Assembly: GCA_034509755.1 (NCBI GenBank)
Contig: CM067539.1
Location: 21,175,001 to 21,239,000 of the forward strand
Length of the DNA: 64,000 nt
Direction: 5' to 3'
From: Anisodus tanguticus
Taxonomy: Eukaryota; Streptophyta; Magnoliopsida; Solanales; Solanaceae
A program made the translations under genes and the position numbers. The notes beneath the pieces are model-generated. The model was not told where the DNA came from, ran no database searches, and was given only the letters and a program-made list of their open reading frames with translations. Shown here one piece after another: positions 12,130 through 24,862 of this stretch; within the stretch, counting starts at the first letter, position 1, and every line of letters starts with the position of its first letter.

Positions 12130-13016
12130 TGTTGGGATACAATTGTCGTAGGGAACAGGAAGTAAGTAACTATTACAATAAAACTGGAAATCAAAATCTT
12201 AACAAACTGCTTTGTGTGATTCGCTGAGTCGAGTGATGACACTCTTTCTTTAAGACAAGATTGCCCCGTATGTCTCCTTTTACGGTGTTGAGCAATAGTC
12301 TCCCAAGATACAACAACAACTTTAACAAGTGAGCAAAGGAAACTCAAGTGTTACTCTTGAAGAACTTTGAGTCTAGTGACTTTGCTAGAGAGGAAGAATA
12401 TGAGCTCTGAAAATCTGGAGAATTTTCTAAGTGTTGACTGTTCTTTCAATTGAGCCAAAGGCCTCAATTTATAGTGTAAGTAGAAGACCCCTCAACTAGC
12501 CAACTAATGACCTTCAATAGCCATGTAATTGCACTTGATTGAGGGGTTACATTCAACCAAATAATGGCTGAATTCATGTGGCAAGTAATGGAGAATCAAT
12601 GCTCCAAAACCAGTCCAAACGTCAAATTTTTCCAACTTTCAGTCGCAGCATTCTGCCTCCGAAGCGCCGCGACTCCAGTAGCTGACCAACCATTTTGCAC
12701 CGCGGCTCTGACGGTTGTGGCGTCGCGGCCCTTCACGGCTCCGCGGCGATTTCCGACTCGTTTCATCTCACACTTCGTACACTTCTTCCTTCCTTTACCA
12801 ACGTGGAATACTTTGTCATTTGGCCAATAACCGTCCATAATTCTATGTCTCAAACGTATTACATACGTACCAATATCTCTTTCACTAATGAAATTTGCGA
12901 TACTTGGCACTACGTGTGCACATGTGTGGAAACAACTTTTTCGACGTGCGGGCCCAATTATTCGAGTCATAAATTAATGTGATACACTTAATTCCACATT
13001 TAGTAAATTTCCAACA
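12130..13016 (-). repeat. Solo LTR, related to the 13054-19915 element
   Basis: It begins TGTTGG and ends CCAACA, and is flanked on both sides by CAAGG (12125-12129 and 13017-13021), a perfect 5-bp target duplication. In minus sense it shares with the neighbouring full-length LTR the region around TCTTGTCTTAAAGACA and the CTCGAC-type block. No internal region remains, so it arose by LTR-LTR recombination. Open frames inside it (12564-12970) are not genes. Confidence 0.85.
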
Positions 13017-13053
13017 CAAGGTCCATAAAAGAAAGAGTATAATATGCATTTAC

Positions 13054-14112
13054 TGTTGGAAATTTGCCTTTGGCGGGAGTTGCGTCCAACCATCTTTAAT
13101 GGCTTAAACACTAGAGTTCCGCATGTTGGAGACTTTGATTATTCACACGTGCATAATCTACTAAGTAAGTAGATGACCGTAGGGCCAATGATTGTCAAAT
13201 TGCGTTGAGAATTGAAAGAGATATTGGTCCACGAAGTGAGGTGTTTGAAGCATGGAAAAAAGGTGGTAAAGACCAATCCTCCCTCATCAGTGGGGGAAGA
13301 AAGATTTGTTTAGTTTATAAGTCTCAAAGTTGGCTTTGGGTTTGGGACCCCAAGGGGTATCCCATGTGTTTAAAGGAGGGAGGACCTAGATGTGCTTTGG
13401 TTCGAGGCTAAGCCCACACGCGCGCCGTCACCGCCCGCCCGTCCCATCCGGGCTCGGGTCACGGGCTGTGGGCTGCTTCTGATATTATCTTTTTGGACCC
13501 AAATTATTTCATATTTACAGTTTGGTCCCTGAAGTTTCAGGTAAGTCAAAATTGGGCAGAGAACTTTGTTGTTGGTTTTGGAACGTTAACCAACATTAAT
13601 TTGCACTCAATTCAGTCATTTATTTTGGCTGAATAACTAGCCCTAAAGGCTTTAATCCGTTGCACATCAATTCACTATTTATTTTGGTTGGATTACTACC
13701 TCCATAATTGTCATTACTTGGCCAGTAACAGCAATTATGTGGGCAGTTGGTAAGTCCTCTCCTAACAACTATATAAGAAGCCTTTGGTTCACTTGTTGAG
13801 ACTACACACAAACACACAAACGAAATCAGATTCTTCCTACAACTTTCCAGCATCATTTCTTACTCAAAGTTCTTCAAAGTAACACTTGAGTCTCCTTTGC
13901 TCAATTGTTGAGTTGTTGTTTTATCTTGAGAGACTATTGTCCAGAACGTAGAAAGGATATATACGGGGAAATCTTGTCTTAAAGACAAAGTGCCATCACT
14001 CGACCCAGCAGTTTCTTGTTCCAGTTTACTAAAATTTCAGATTGTTGTAATTTATTCTGTTGTAATACTTAGCAATTACTTATTTCCGTTTCTTGTACCA
14101 TTGTAACCAACA
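13054..14112 (+). repeat. 5' LTR
   Basis: It starts TGTTGGAAA and ends TAACCAACA, 1059 bp. It is longer than the 3' LTR mainly because of an extra segment of roughly 60 bases near 13560-13660. A GC-rich patch near 13420-13470 and a candidate TATA region, ACTATATAAGAAG, near 13770 are shared with the 3' LTR. Confidence 0.9.
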
Positions 14113-14153
14113 ATTTTAAGACAAGGTTTAGCTTGCTGTAACTGCTTCCAAAC

Positions 14154-15060
14154 ATGGCTGGAAACATGAATGATTCTGCTACTGCTGCCACTCAAGGCAA
14201 CAATTATGTCATCCCTCCTGCTGCCGCTAATGTTCAAGGCAACTCCTCTGCCTTCCCCACTGCTGCCCAAGGCATGTCTAGTGCTTTTACTGCTCCACCT
14301 TCTGCCTTCCACCACGAACGCCCTGAAAAATTCATGGGCTCCAACTTTAAGATATGACAGCAGAAAATGATGTTCTACTTGACTGTTATGGGCATGGGCC
14401 CGGTTCCTAACGGAAGATCCTCCAAAATATGGAGATGAAATGGACCCTTCGCCTACTAAAACGGCTGAAGGGGGCCTTGGTATCCATGTCATTAATGGCA
14501 TGAAGATGGTTCTTGATGCATGGAATCATAGTGATTTCATGTGTAAGAATTACATATTGAACTGCTTAGCAGACCCTCTCTACATGGCCTATTGCACCAT
14601 TGGCACTGCCAAAGAACTGTGGGAAAAACTGCAAAAGAAGTACAACGCACAAGATGCAGGTACTAAGAAATTCATCGTTGGGAAATTTCTGAAATTTCAA
14701 ATGGTGGATAGTAAGACAGTGATATCCCAAGTCCAGGAATTCCAAATGATTCTACATCACCTGGATTTGGAAGGAATGAAACCAAATGAGCAGTTTTTGG
14801 TTGCATCGCTGATTGAAAAGTTACCTCCTTCGTGGAATGAGTTTATGAGCTACTTAAAGCTCAAGACAAAAGAGATGACCTTTGAAGAACTTATTATCAA
14901 ACTCCAAATTCAGAAAAATAATAAGAAGGCCTTGTCAAGGGGTAAACAACCTGCTGAGGCAAAGGAAATTCTGGCTGAGGCCAAAGGGAACCCAAGCAAA
15001 AAGCAGAAGTTCCAGAAAGACGACAAGACCTAAGCAACGGAGAAGTTCAGAGGTAACTGT
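14154..15060 (+). pseudogene. Copia gag
   Basis: The ATG at 14154 opens an Ala/Asn/Ser-rich leader, then FMGSNFK, the start of a UBN2-type gag domain. A stop at 14355-14357 and a frameshift near 14395-14405 separate this from the main gag block (14430-15030), which has LWEKLQKKYNAQDAGTKKF and SLIEKLPPSW. Another in-frame stop sits at 15031-15033. Directly after it is a zinc knuckle, CHHCGKLGHMIKEC (CX2CX4HX4C), at 15058-15099. The product would package element RNA. Confidence 0.88.
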
Positions 15061-15660
15061 CACCACTGTGGGAAACTTGGTCATATGATCAAGGAATGCC
15101 ACAAGCTCAAGTCTGAGCAACAAGAGAAAGTCAAGGCTAAAGTCAAGGCGCATGCTAACGTCGTCAAGGACACGCTTCTGGACGACATGATTGAGGAGTT
15201 CTCAGCGGTGGTGCTTGAAGCAAACCTGGTTAAGAATCCCATGCAGTGGTGGATGGACACAGGTGCTACCAGACACATCTGTTCCAACAGAAATGCCTTC
15301 TCCACGTATACACTGGTCACCGACAAGAAGCTATTCATGGGCAACAACGCTTCCTCTGACGTGCTGGGGGTAGGAAATGTGGTCCTAAAGATGACTTCTG
15401 GAAAGGAGCTCACTCTGAAGGACGTGATGTATGTCCCTGAGATTAGGAAAAATTTAATTTCAGGACCTTTATTGGTTAATGCTGGTTTTAGGCTAGTGTT
15501 TGAATCCAATAAATTTGTACTCACTAAGAATGACACTTTTGTGGGGAGAGGCTTCGTCTGTGAACGCCTCTTCAAAGTTAACACTATGTCTGTAATGCGT
15601 CCAAGTAATAAAGTTGAAGCTTCTTTTTATTTGCTTGAGTCTTCTAATATGGCATTATAG
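15061..15660 (+). pseudogene. Copia aspartic protease
   Basis: This continues the gag frame. The active-site block WWMDTGATRHIC is at about 15247-15282 with the catalytic DTG present. It is followed by FMGNNASS and the strand VMYVPEIRKNLIS. The frame runs into a stop at 15658-15660, where a one-base shift moves the reading to the integrase frame. The protease would cut the polyprotein. The active site is intact but its expression is blocked by upstream stops. Confidence 0.88.
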
Positions 15661-16816
15661 ATTAGGACACGTTAACTACAAATCCATCCAAAGGTTGGTA
15701 AAGTTGGAGTTGTTGCCGTCTATCAACGTAAACCCTCAACATAAGTGTGAGGTGTGCGTAGAGGCAAAACTCACAAAGCTTCCTTTTCAATCCGTCGAAA
15801 GGAATACCGCTCATCTAGAACTTATTCACACAGATATATGTGATTTGAAGTTCGCACAAACTAGAGGGGGGAACAAGTACTTTGTGACATTCATTGATGA
15901 TATCACAAGATATTGTTACCTTTACTTGTTGAAAAGTAAGGATGAAGCCTTTGAAGCGTTCCGACGTTACAAAGCAGAAGTTGAGAACCAACTAAGCCTG
16001 CGAATTAAATCCATTCGTAGCGATAGAGAGGGAGAATACATAGCGCCATTTGAGGAATATTGTGCCAAAGAAGGCATTGTTCATCAAACAACGACTCCAT
16101 ACTCACCTTAATCAAACGGTGTGGCAGAACGCAAGAACCGCACATTGAAGGAAATGATGAATGTCTTGCTCATCAATTCCGTTCTTCCCCAAAATATGTG
16201 GGGAGAAGCCGTCCTTACCGCTAATATGATTCTTAACAGAGTCCCACATAAGGGTAAAGATAAAACTCCATATGAATCATGGAAGGGAAAGAAACCCACC
16301 TACAAATATTTAAATGTATGGGGTTGTCTGGCAAAAGTTGAAGTACCCAAGCCAAAGCAGGTCAAGATTAGACCTAAGACTGTAGATTGCATATTCATCG
16401 GTTATGCAAATAACAGTAGTGCTTATCGCTTCTTAGTGCATAAGTCAGATATTCCAGATATCCACGGGGGTACTATCATGGAATCAAGGAATGCTCAATT
16501 CTTTGAAAGTATCTTTCCTAGAAAGGAAAAAGACATAACCTCTCGCAAACGAAGTTATGAACAAAACTCTCAGGAACTGGGAGTCGTTGACGGCCCGGAT
16601 CTAGATGGTTCAGATCTAGTGGATCTCGAAGTGGCTGAATATCCGGAATCTAGTGTTCCAGATTCTCAGAACTTGGAGACTCCAGAGATGGAACTAAGGC
16701 GAAGTAAAAGGGCCAGGAAGGATAAATCCTTCGGTCCTGACTTTGTAGCTTATATGGTTGATGATGAACCAAGGACAATTGTTGAAGCATTGTCAACTCC
16801 AGAGGCATCGCTCTGA
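15640..16816 (+). pseudogene. Copia integrase
   Basis: GAG-pre-integrase comes first (YRLGHVN, then CEVCVEAKLTKLPF), then the rve core with HTDICDL, FIDDITRYCYLYLL and IRSDREGEYIAPFEEYC, which hold the DDE residues. After a stop at 16109-16111 the same frame continues with GVAERKNRTLKEM and the WGCLAKVEVPKP block, then a variable acidic linker ending at a stop at 16814-16816. The enzyme would insert element cDNA into chromosomes. Confidence 0.9.
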
Positions 16817-18283
16817 AAAGAAGCTATTGAGAGTGAAATAGGCTTCATTCTGCATAACCATACTTGGGAGTTGGTTGATCTTTCTCCGGGAAATAAATCG
16901 TTGGGTTGTAAGTGGATACTCAAATGGAAATATAAAGCAGATGGGTCTATAGATAAGTACAAGGCTAGGTTGGTAGTCAAGGGCTATAGGCAGAAAGAAG
17001 GTCTTGACTACTTTCATACGTACTCCCCGGTATCTCGGATGACGTCCATACGAGTATTCATTGCGATCGCAGCTTTGCGTGACCTTGAGATATATCAAAT
17101 GGATGTCAACACAACCTTCCTAAATGGTGATTTGGAAGAAGAAATTTATATGGACCAACCCGAAGGGTATGTGGCTCCAGGGCAAGAGAAGAAAGTTTGT
17201 CAGCTTGTCAAATCTCTGTACGGGCTGAAACAAGCCCCGAAGCAATGGCACGAAAAGTTTGATAGTACTCTACTATCAAAGGGTTTCTCCATTAACGAGT
17301 GTGACAAATGTGTCTACACGAAAGGTAACTCTGACTCATTCGTCATGATATGTCTGTATGTAGATGGCATGTTGATCACATGAAGCAGTCCTAGGGTAAT
17401 CCTCGAGACTAAGAACATGTTGAAACAGTGCTTCGACATGAAGGATATGGGTATTGCAGATGCCATCTTAGGGATAAAAATCTCTAAGACGTCTGATGGA
17501 CTGGTCTTATCTCAGTCTCACTACATCGAGGATGTTTTGAGAAAGTTTGAGATGTTTGACAGTTCGCCTATAAAGTCACCAATGGATAGAAATCAAAAGC
17601 TTGATAAAAATCGTGGTGCACCCATATGCCAGGAGTGATATGCACATGTGATTGGAAGTTTGATGTACATAACGAACTGCACCCGACCTGATATTGCTTA
17701 TGCAGTCAATAAGTTGGCTAAGTTTACCCGTAATCCGAGTGATGATCACTGGAAGGCGTTGAATCGGGTATTGCAATACCTGAAATACACGCTAACTTAC
17801 GGGTTACACTATTCGAGATATCCATCTGTACTAGAGGGGTACAGTGATGCAAACTGGATATCTAATATAGAGAACACCAAGTCCACCAGTGGGTATGTAT
17901 TTACAATTGGTGGTGGGGCTGTGTCTTGGAAATTCTCTAAGCAAACTTGCATCGCCCGATCCATGATGGAATCAGAGTTTATCGCTTTAGAAAAAGCAGG
18001 AGAAGAAGCTGAGTGGCTTCACGACTTCTTAGAGGATGTTTCTTGTTGGGACAAATCCGTACCTTCTGTAATGATCCACTGCGATAGCCAGTCGGCTCTA
18101 GGAAGGGCATAAAATGCTATGTACAACGGCAAGTCTCATCATATTCGACGGAGGCATAAGACCGTTAGGCAGCTGATCACCACGGGTATAATATCCATTG
18201 ATTACATAAAGTCAAAGGATAATATAGCAGACCCGTTGACAAAGGGCTTACCCAAGGATCATATGTTCTGCCTGTCTAGGTGA
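16817..18283 (+). pseudogene. Copia reverse transcriptase and RNase H
   Basis: One frame covers the whole region, broken by stops at 17381-17383, 17636-17638, 18110-18112 and 18281-18283. RT motifs include WILKWKYKADGSIDKYKARL, VNTTFLNGDL and LYGLKQAPKQWHEKF. The catalytic box at 17357-17368 reads YVDG, so the second aspartate is lost. RNase H follows with YSDANWISN, KSTSGYVF, MESEFIAL and the tail NIADPLTKGL. Enzyme activity is not expected. Confidence 0.92.
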
Positions 18284-18924
18284 ATATGCTTAAAACCCAA
18301 AGTATAAGGACCAATACGGTGGTAACCCAACCTTACTAACTGGAGATCCTAAGAATTTGGTTCAATGGGAAAACTAAGCTGTAAAGGTTCATTTGATCGC
18401 TTCGGTGGAAGCATGAGCACTTCGGATAGTGATTTCTGTAAAGAAACACCAAGTCAAAGTCGTTCCCGCGATAGACGTTAAGTGCTATCTGTAGTATGGG
18501 TAAATGTTAAGTTTCCAAAACCTTTGACGATCCTCACAGGTTGAAGTTAGGTTTGGGGAAACTTTTAGTGGTTCCTAACACTTGTGAAGTGGGGTATGGC
18601 AGGATACCTTGTAGGAGACCACCTATTTAAGTGAGAGGACAGGCCACCTCAAATGAACGCACTTAAGAATTCAAGAAGTGTCCACGGCCACAACGGATAA
18701 AACATTACGAAGAAAAGAGTAAGGGAATTTATCGTGTTGGTACTATTAACTTGGCTTACACTAAACACTGACGGTTCAAGACATCACGTTCACCGCGCAG
18801 TAAGTAAGTCTGATGGTATTTAACTATGAAAGGTTCAAAGCTGAAACTACCTCTCCTTATGCAACATCGGTCCGCTGAAAAAAGGCACCATGTGAGTGCG
18901 CCAAAATCTCTTTCAAGAGGGGAT
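18284..18924 (+). other. 3' untranslated region and polypurine tract
   Basis: This 640-base non-coding segment lies between RNase H and the 3' LTR, longer than in compact copia elements. It ends in the purine-rich CAAGAGGGGA (about 18914-18923) directly before the LTR, the expected plus-strand primer. Confidence 0.75.
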
Positions 18925-19915
18925 TGTTGGAAATTTGCCTTTGGCGGGAGTTGCGTCCAACCATCTTTAATGGCTTAAACACTAGAGTTCCGCATGTTGG
19001 AGACTTTGATTCTTCACACGTGCATAATCTACTAAGTAGATGACCGTAGGGCCAAGGAACGTCAAATTTCGTTGAGAAATGAAAGAGATATTGGTCCACG
19101 AAGTGAGGTGTTTGAAGCATGAAAAAAAGGTGGTAAAGACCAATCCTCCCTCATCGGTGGGGGAAGAAAGATTTGTTTAGTTTATAAGTCTCAAAGTTGG
19201 CTTTGGGTTTGGGACCCCAATGGGTATCCCATGTGTTTAAAGGAGGGAGAACCTAGATGTGCTTTGGTTCGAGGCTAAGCCCACACGCGCGCCGCCGCCG
19301 CCCGCCCGTCCCGTCCGGGCTCGGGTCACGGGCTATGGGCTGCTTCTGATATTATCTTTTTGGACCCAAATTGTTTCATATTTACAGTTTGGTCCCTGAA
19401 GTTTCAGGTAAGTCTAAATTTCTCTGTTGGTTTTGGAACGTTAACCAACATTAATAACCCGTTGCACATCAATTCATCATTTATTTTGATTGAATTACTA
19501 CCTCCATAATTGTCATTACTTGGCCTGTAACAGCAATTATGTGGGCAATTGGTAAGTCCTCTCCTAACAACTATATAAGAAGCCTTTGGTTCACTTGTTG
19601 AGACTACACACAAACACACAAACGAAATCAAATTCTTCCTACAACTTTCCAGCATCATTTCTTACTCAAAGTTCTTCAAAGTAACACTTGAGTTTCCTTT
19701 GCTCAATTGTTGAGTTGTTGTTTTATCTTGGGAGACTATTGTCCAGAACGTAGAAAGGATATATACGGGGCAATCTTGTCTTAAAGACAGAGTGACATCA
19801 CTCGACCCAGCAGTTTCTTGTTCCAGTTTACTGAAATTTCAGATTATTGTAACTTCATTCTGTTGTAATACTTAGCAATTACTTATTTTCGTTTTCTGCA
19901 CCATTGTAATCATCA
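18925..19915 (+). repeat. 3' LTR
   Basis: It starts TGTTGGAAA and ends GTAATCATCA, 991 bp. It aligns along its length with 13054-14112 except for the missing segment near 19425-19460 and scattered substitutions. Confidence 0.9.
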
Positions 19916-21487
19916 TTTACAAACCTCTTTTTGGATAGGCGGAGCTAGCTTGAGAACTTAAGAATGTGTTTCTGTGACTGGTTTGTACATGGAGCCTATT
20001 CTTGACTCTTGAGAGCATAAAGCTGCCAAGCTCGAAACAGTCGACAAACAGTATAATCTTCTCTTGTTTACCATTAATTTCAAACTAGTAAATATATTCG
20101 TTCTTCGCACGGTTTGTAAACAAAATCAACTATGATTAAATAGGTATTTATAATTTTTTTTTAATTAAAGATCAATCTTACTCATCGATTAATTTTATTT
20201 TTTCTCTATTCTTCAACTATATCATTACTATTGTTTTAATTATCACATTTTCAAGATTGATACCAAATGAGAAAAGGAACCTAAATTTAATATCAAACAA
20301 ATGACCCAATCCTCCCATCTCATGTCACAAGAATCATGTGAAGAAACGCTATTTGCTTCATGAAAATAAGAAATCACTACTATGTGTATACTTAAAGACA
20401 TGTTTTTGTTTGTACATTTATACTATATGTATATAAGTATTTATCTTTTTTTATTTTGTCAAAGAGTTTAATTTATATTGTCATATAGAAAGAAGAAAAT
20501 TTAAGTACAAAATATGACAAAGTTAAACTGAATCTATTAATTCCCTAAATAAATGATTTGATTGTATGAGTTTTGCGTCATCTTTTCTTCTGGCCTTTAT
20601 ATGGAGTATTCCTTACCCTTTCCCTTTCCCTTTCCCTTTCATCACCTTTTCCCTCTTTTCTTCCTTAATTTTTGTTATGTCTTTCCTCCTCTCCTTCTTC
20701 TTCAATAATATGTTATATGTCTTTTGCACAATAACTTATACTAATTAAATACACTGTTAAAAATATATCACATTAGATGTTCTCTACTTCACTATATTCA
20801 ATTAAACATATTGTACATATACTGGGTGGACTACCACAAAAATCACTACCAAAATGCAACTTAATTACATTCTGACAACATGTGGCTAAAAAATTGAAAT
20901 CTATCACCCGGTTATAATATATTCCAAGTGCTACCAGTGTCCCTCCATTTCCTTTTCTGAATTTTTTTACCTTTGTTTCTTCTTCGTCACAAGTACACCA
21001 TAAGCAATATATATACATAAGAGAATATTTAATAATAGTAAGATTTTACTTACTGAAAAATGACCATCAATGTTTCATTGGCGAGACGATCAAATTTTTT
21101 AGTAATGATTTCTCGGGGGTGGTTCACATCGAAAAGCCGATTTGGTTGAGTTAAGGTAAGACACATATTGGACTAACTTAGAAGTTACGACATTTGACAC
21201 TCCTTCATTTTCGTGATCCTCATCATTACCAGCGTTGTGACAGCCACCACGATATGCATGGATTTTTGGCGGAGTTCATATTTCTTTGTAGAGGATTTTT
21301 TGGATTGACTTTATCTTCACTTACACCAAAAGGACATCTGACTGCCATAACGTCCATTATACATTGATTTGGACGAGGATTAATTTTGAGAGTAAACATG
21401 AGTTAGTTGGCTGATGACCGCTTTCTAGTGGAATATACAGGGCTCGTTTTTAACTTTTCATTTAATAGTGAATTTGAGGTACATTAT
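19916..21487. other. Spacer with short CCCTTT repeat
   Basis: There is no supported gene. About four CCCTTT units lie at 20616-20640. The open frames at 20566-20748 and 20773-21018 are low-complexity or without homology. Confidence 0.4.
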
Positions 21488-21638
21488 TGTAAGATTGTAT
21501 TAATTTCCCTTGGCGAGCCTTTCCAATTAACACAATATATATATAGGTGTACAATGTGGAATTCTTATACAATAGGGATCATAATTCTACCATAATTACA
21601 TATTACCAAATATGGTAAATATACACAATGAATGTACA
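21488..21638 (-). repeat. 3' LTR of the truncated element
   Basis: On the plus strand it starts TGTAAGATTG and ends ATGTACA, about 150 bp. The inner edge lies a few bases from the purine tract. No second copy flanks the element, but a related fragment occurs at 10500-10660. Confidence 0.55.
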
Positions 21639-21640
21639 CG

Positions 21641-23740
21641 TTAATACTCCCCATCAGTCGGAGCGGGAGGAGGCCGGACACTGAGACTAGATCTGAAGTC
21701 AAGGAATAGCTGTCTAGGAAGACCTTTTGTGAATATATCCGCATACTGATACGAAGAAGGCACATGCAACACCTTAACATGACCAAGAGCAACCTTCTCA
21801 CGAATAAAATGTATATCCATCTCAATATGCTTGGTTCGCTGATGCTGAATCGGATTATGAGATAAGTATATGGCGGATATGTTATCACAATAAACCAAAG
21901 ACGCCTTACGCAGGGGACACTGAAGCTCCAAAAGAAGGTTTCGGAGCCAACAGATCTCAGCAACAACATTCACAACGCCTTTGTATTCTGCCTCTGCACT
22001 CGATCGGGATAAGACGGCTTGCCTCTTGGCAGACCATGACATGAGTTTATCTCCTAAGAACACATAGTAGCCGGAGGTGGAGCGGCGCATGTCCGGACAG
22101 CGTGCCCAATTAGCATCCGAATATGATAGCAATCTAGTCGGAGCTGAGGGGTATAGGTGCAATCCATAATCAAGTGTGCCCTTAACATATCGAATGATAC
22201 GCTTAAGGGCTGTAAAGTGAGGCTCCCTGGGGCATGCATAAATAGGCATGCCTGCTGAACCGCATATGCAATGTCAAGCCTGGTGAATGTAATGTACTAA
22301 AGTGCACCTGCAAGACTCCTATAAAGAGTGGGATCGGCCACGGGATCACCATCAACGACACCAAGATTTGACTTAAAGTCAATTGGAGTGGACATGATCT
22401 TGCAGTTTGTCATTTTAGCCTTGTATACTATCTCCTCTGCATACTTGCGTTGACACAAGAACATAGCACCTATAGACCGAGTCACTGAAATCCCAAAAAA
22501 ATAGCTCAACTTGCCCAAGTCAGTCATAGCAAATTCAGTTTTAAGCAAGGCTATAATCTCATTTTCCAACAACTTAGAGGAGGCAGTAAGCACTATGTCA
22601 TCCACATATAATAATAAATAAGCAATGCTACTACCACGATGAAAAATAAATAGAGAGGTATCACATTTGCTGCAAACGAACGCAATCTGCATAATATAAT
22701 GTGCAAAACGATCATACCACGCTCGAGGGGCCTATTTCAAACCATAAATTGACATACGGAGACGACATACATACTGATGGGCTGCATGATGGACAAAACC
22801 AGACGGCTGGTGCATATAAACAGTTTTTTTCAAATCCCCGTGTAGAAAAACATTTTTCACATCAAGCTGATGAATCGACCAATGCTTACCCATAGCAATA
22901 CTCAGAATTGTGCGAATAGTGGCTGGTTTGACAATCGGACTGAATGTCTCACCACAATTAATGCCCTCATGTTGATTAGTGTCGTTAGCCACAAGTATCA
23001 CCTTATACCTCTCGAGCTCACCACTGTCTCTGTATTTATGATGAAAAAGCCACATGAATCGAATCACATTCACCTCCCCCGGTCTAGGAACCAAATCCCA
23101 AGTGTGCTGTTTTGTTAAAGCATTAAATTCCTCACACATGGCCGTATTCCAATTAGGGTCTAGTTTGGCTAATTTTGGATTTTTGGGAATTGGGGAAATG
23201 GTTTGAGTGGACAGGTTAAACATGACTTTAGATTTGAAAACCCCGTGTTGGGCACGAGTTTCCATGCGGTGAGTGAGGGCAAGGGTACTGTTGGTATGAG
23301 GGTGTGGGGATGGGTTCTGGGTACTGTTCAATGAGACTGGATTCGTTGGGTAACTGGGTTTGACGGGTTGGACTGTCGGTAATGGGGAATCGAGGTTTGA
23401 CATCTGGTGCAGTGGTGGCGATTGGGGTAGGCCGACGCCAGTTGGGTTGCAGATGGTAGGGTACGACATCGGTAGTGGGGTGGGGCTGGTAGTTTGGTTT
23501 AGTGGTGTGAGTATGGCGATCTGGGTACCTGGGTGGGTTTTTCCTGGGTGTCGGTGACAGGTGGGGTGGCGAACGAGTCGATTTGGCTAACTGGAGAAGC
23601 GACGGTCGGTGACACAGTGGGTGGTGGTTGATTTTGTCAGCTCGAAGGAGAGATGGTGACAGGGGGATGTCTGGTGGTTGTTCCGGTAGTCGGCGTTACG
23701 GGATGGTAGGCCGACAAATCGATTTCTAATTTTTTTTCTT
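21641..23740 (-). pseudogene. Copia RT/RNase H remnant
   Basis: The upstream end is a Ser/Pro/Thr-rich linker ending in NTAMCEEFNALTKQHTW. RT follows with RYKVILVANDTNQ, GETFSPIVKPATIRT and HQLDVKNVFLHGDL. The catalytic YVDD at 22597-22608 is intact. RNase H has SYSDANWARC, RSSAEAEYKG, LVYCDNISA and YADIFTKGL, ending at a normal stop near 21641. Frameshifts lie near 22700 and 22270. It resembles the pol of the complete elements at 24863-29924 and 46725-51851. Confidence 0.88.
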
Positions 23741-23839
23741 TAGTCAAGATCTCACGATATACAATACATTTCAACGTCGAAATTCCGTGGTAATGTATGA
23801 GTGAATGCCAATTTCAGTTTTGGAAATTCAATTAAAAAA

Positions 23840-24030
23840 AAATAATTCATCGACTCGACCCGACCTGGCCCACTAAAAAATTCTGACGGGTCCGGGCCGA
23901 CTCATGACCCGTAGGGTCAAGGCCAGGGTCAATTTTTTTTAAAAAAAATAGGGTCAGGGTCGGGGAAGCAGAAAAAAAAGCCACCCGACCTAGCCTGACC
24001 CGAGCTTTGAACAAGTCTAACTACTATATA
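23840..24030. repeat. GC-rich hAT-like terminal fragment
   Basis: Repeated CCCGACC, GGCCC and GACCCG words surround a poly-A/T centre, as in the subterminal regions of the hAT element at 41689-45233. Neither terminus nor target duplication is clear, so it is only a candidate MITE or fragment. Confidence 0.35.
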
Positions 24031-24800
24031 TATTGTACATTATTGATGAATATAATCAAGGAACATATTATTTTACGCCGAATATTAGGAAACGTATTTC
24101 TTCAGATAAACTGATGGCAACAGAGAACTCGAAGAAAAGATTGAGCACAACGGTAACGGTATGACAACCCTTGGAAAGATTCCAAGAAAATCGATGGATT
24201 AGGTTTAAACAGTGTCACAGAGATACGGAGGAAGATGATGTATTAGAGCAAACGCAGAGAATTCGACCAAAGCGATGATAAGTCTTGTAGATGATCGCTT
24301 CGTATTTTGTTGTAATCTCACAGTAAGCGTACTCAACAAATTTCAGTACACGTGTAGGCTGCAGCTGTACAGTTAAGGGAAAAGACCTAAATGCCCCTGT
24401 GAATGCAAGCAAGCAATTTCGACGATGAGACGTCTGTTCCTAGCCCCTTACATTAGATAGAGTAGTAATAATTAGATATGTTTCCTATCTAATGTTTGAA
24501 ATTGAGCAGTGGAATTATAATTATTTCTCTACTTTCAAGTTTCAACTGGGGCAATTTTACGTGTTATTAATATATTGCCAATAATATTGAAGGAAATAGG
24601 AATAGTTTCTGTCTATGGACATATATAACCCTATGGCATCTGATATTTTATCTGTGTACCATTACATTTTTATTCTAAATACCCCATTATCTGAAAGAAA
24701 CAAAAGTTGTTTTAAACCTTCTTTGTCGTTTCACTTTTCTGTTACAAGAGTCTTTCCGTTCTTATATAAACTCTTTTTTATCCGTAAATCAAGTAGTACA
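24031..24800. other. Spacer
   Basis: No gene, RNA gene or clear repeat is recognised. The frame at 24615-24881 is AT-rich and unsupported. Confidence 0.4.
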
Positions 24801-24862
24801 ATTTTTTTATTTTTTTTTATATTCAACTTTTCGACTTACACCAGACTATTTCTGGAGATAGT

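Larger units (their letters stand above)
13054..19915 (+). mobile_element. Full-length Tork/TAR-like Ty1-copia element
   Basis: Two LTRs (13054-14112 and 18925-19915) enclose gag, protease, integrase, RT and RNase H in copia order. The target duplication is TTTAC on both sides (13049-13053 and 19916-19920). The polyprotein region 14154-18283 carries frameshifts and at least seven in-frame stops, so the copy cannot move on its own. The lineage (Tork or TAR) is judged from RT wording such as KGYRQKEGLDY and is tentative. Confidence 0.92.
21488..23740 (-). mobile_element. Ale/Retrofit-like copia element, 3' part
   Basis: In minus sense the order is a proline-rich linker, RT, RNase H, a purine tract (GATGGGGAG) and a short LTR (21488-21638). 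Integrase, protease, gag and the 5' LTR are absent: the reading dissolves near 23740, so the copy is truncated at its 5' end. Confidence 0.8.

Noticed and set aside
12564..12982. Overlapping open frames on both strands
   Set aside because: They fall inside the GC-richer part of a solo LTR with perfect target duplication.
14076..14501. 141-codon minus-strand open frame over the gag start
   Set aside because: It is the shadow of the plus-strand gag leader.
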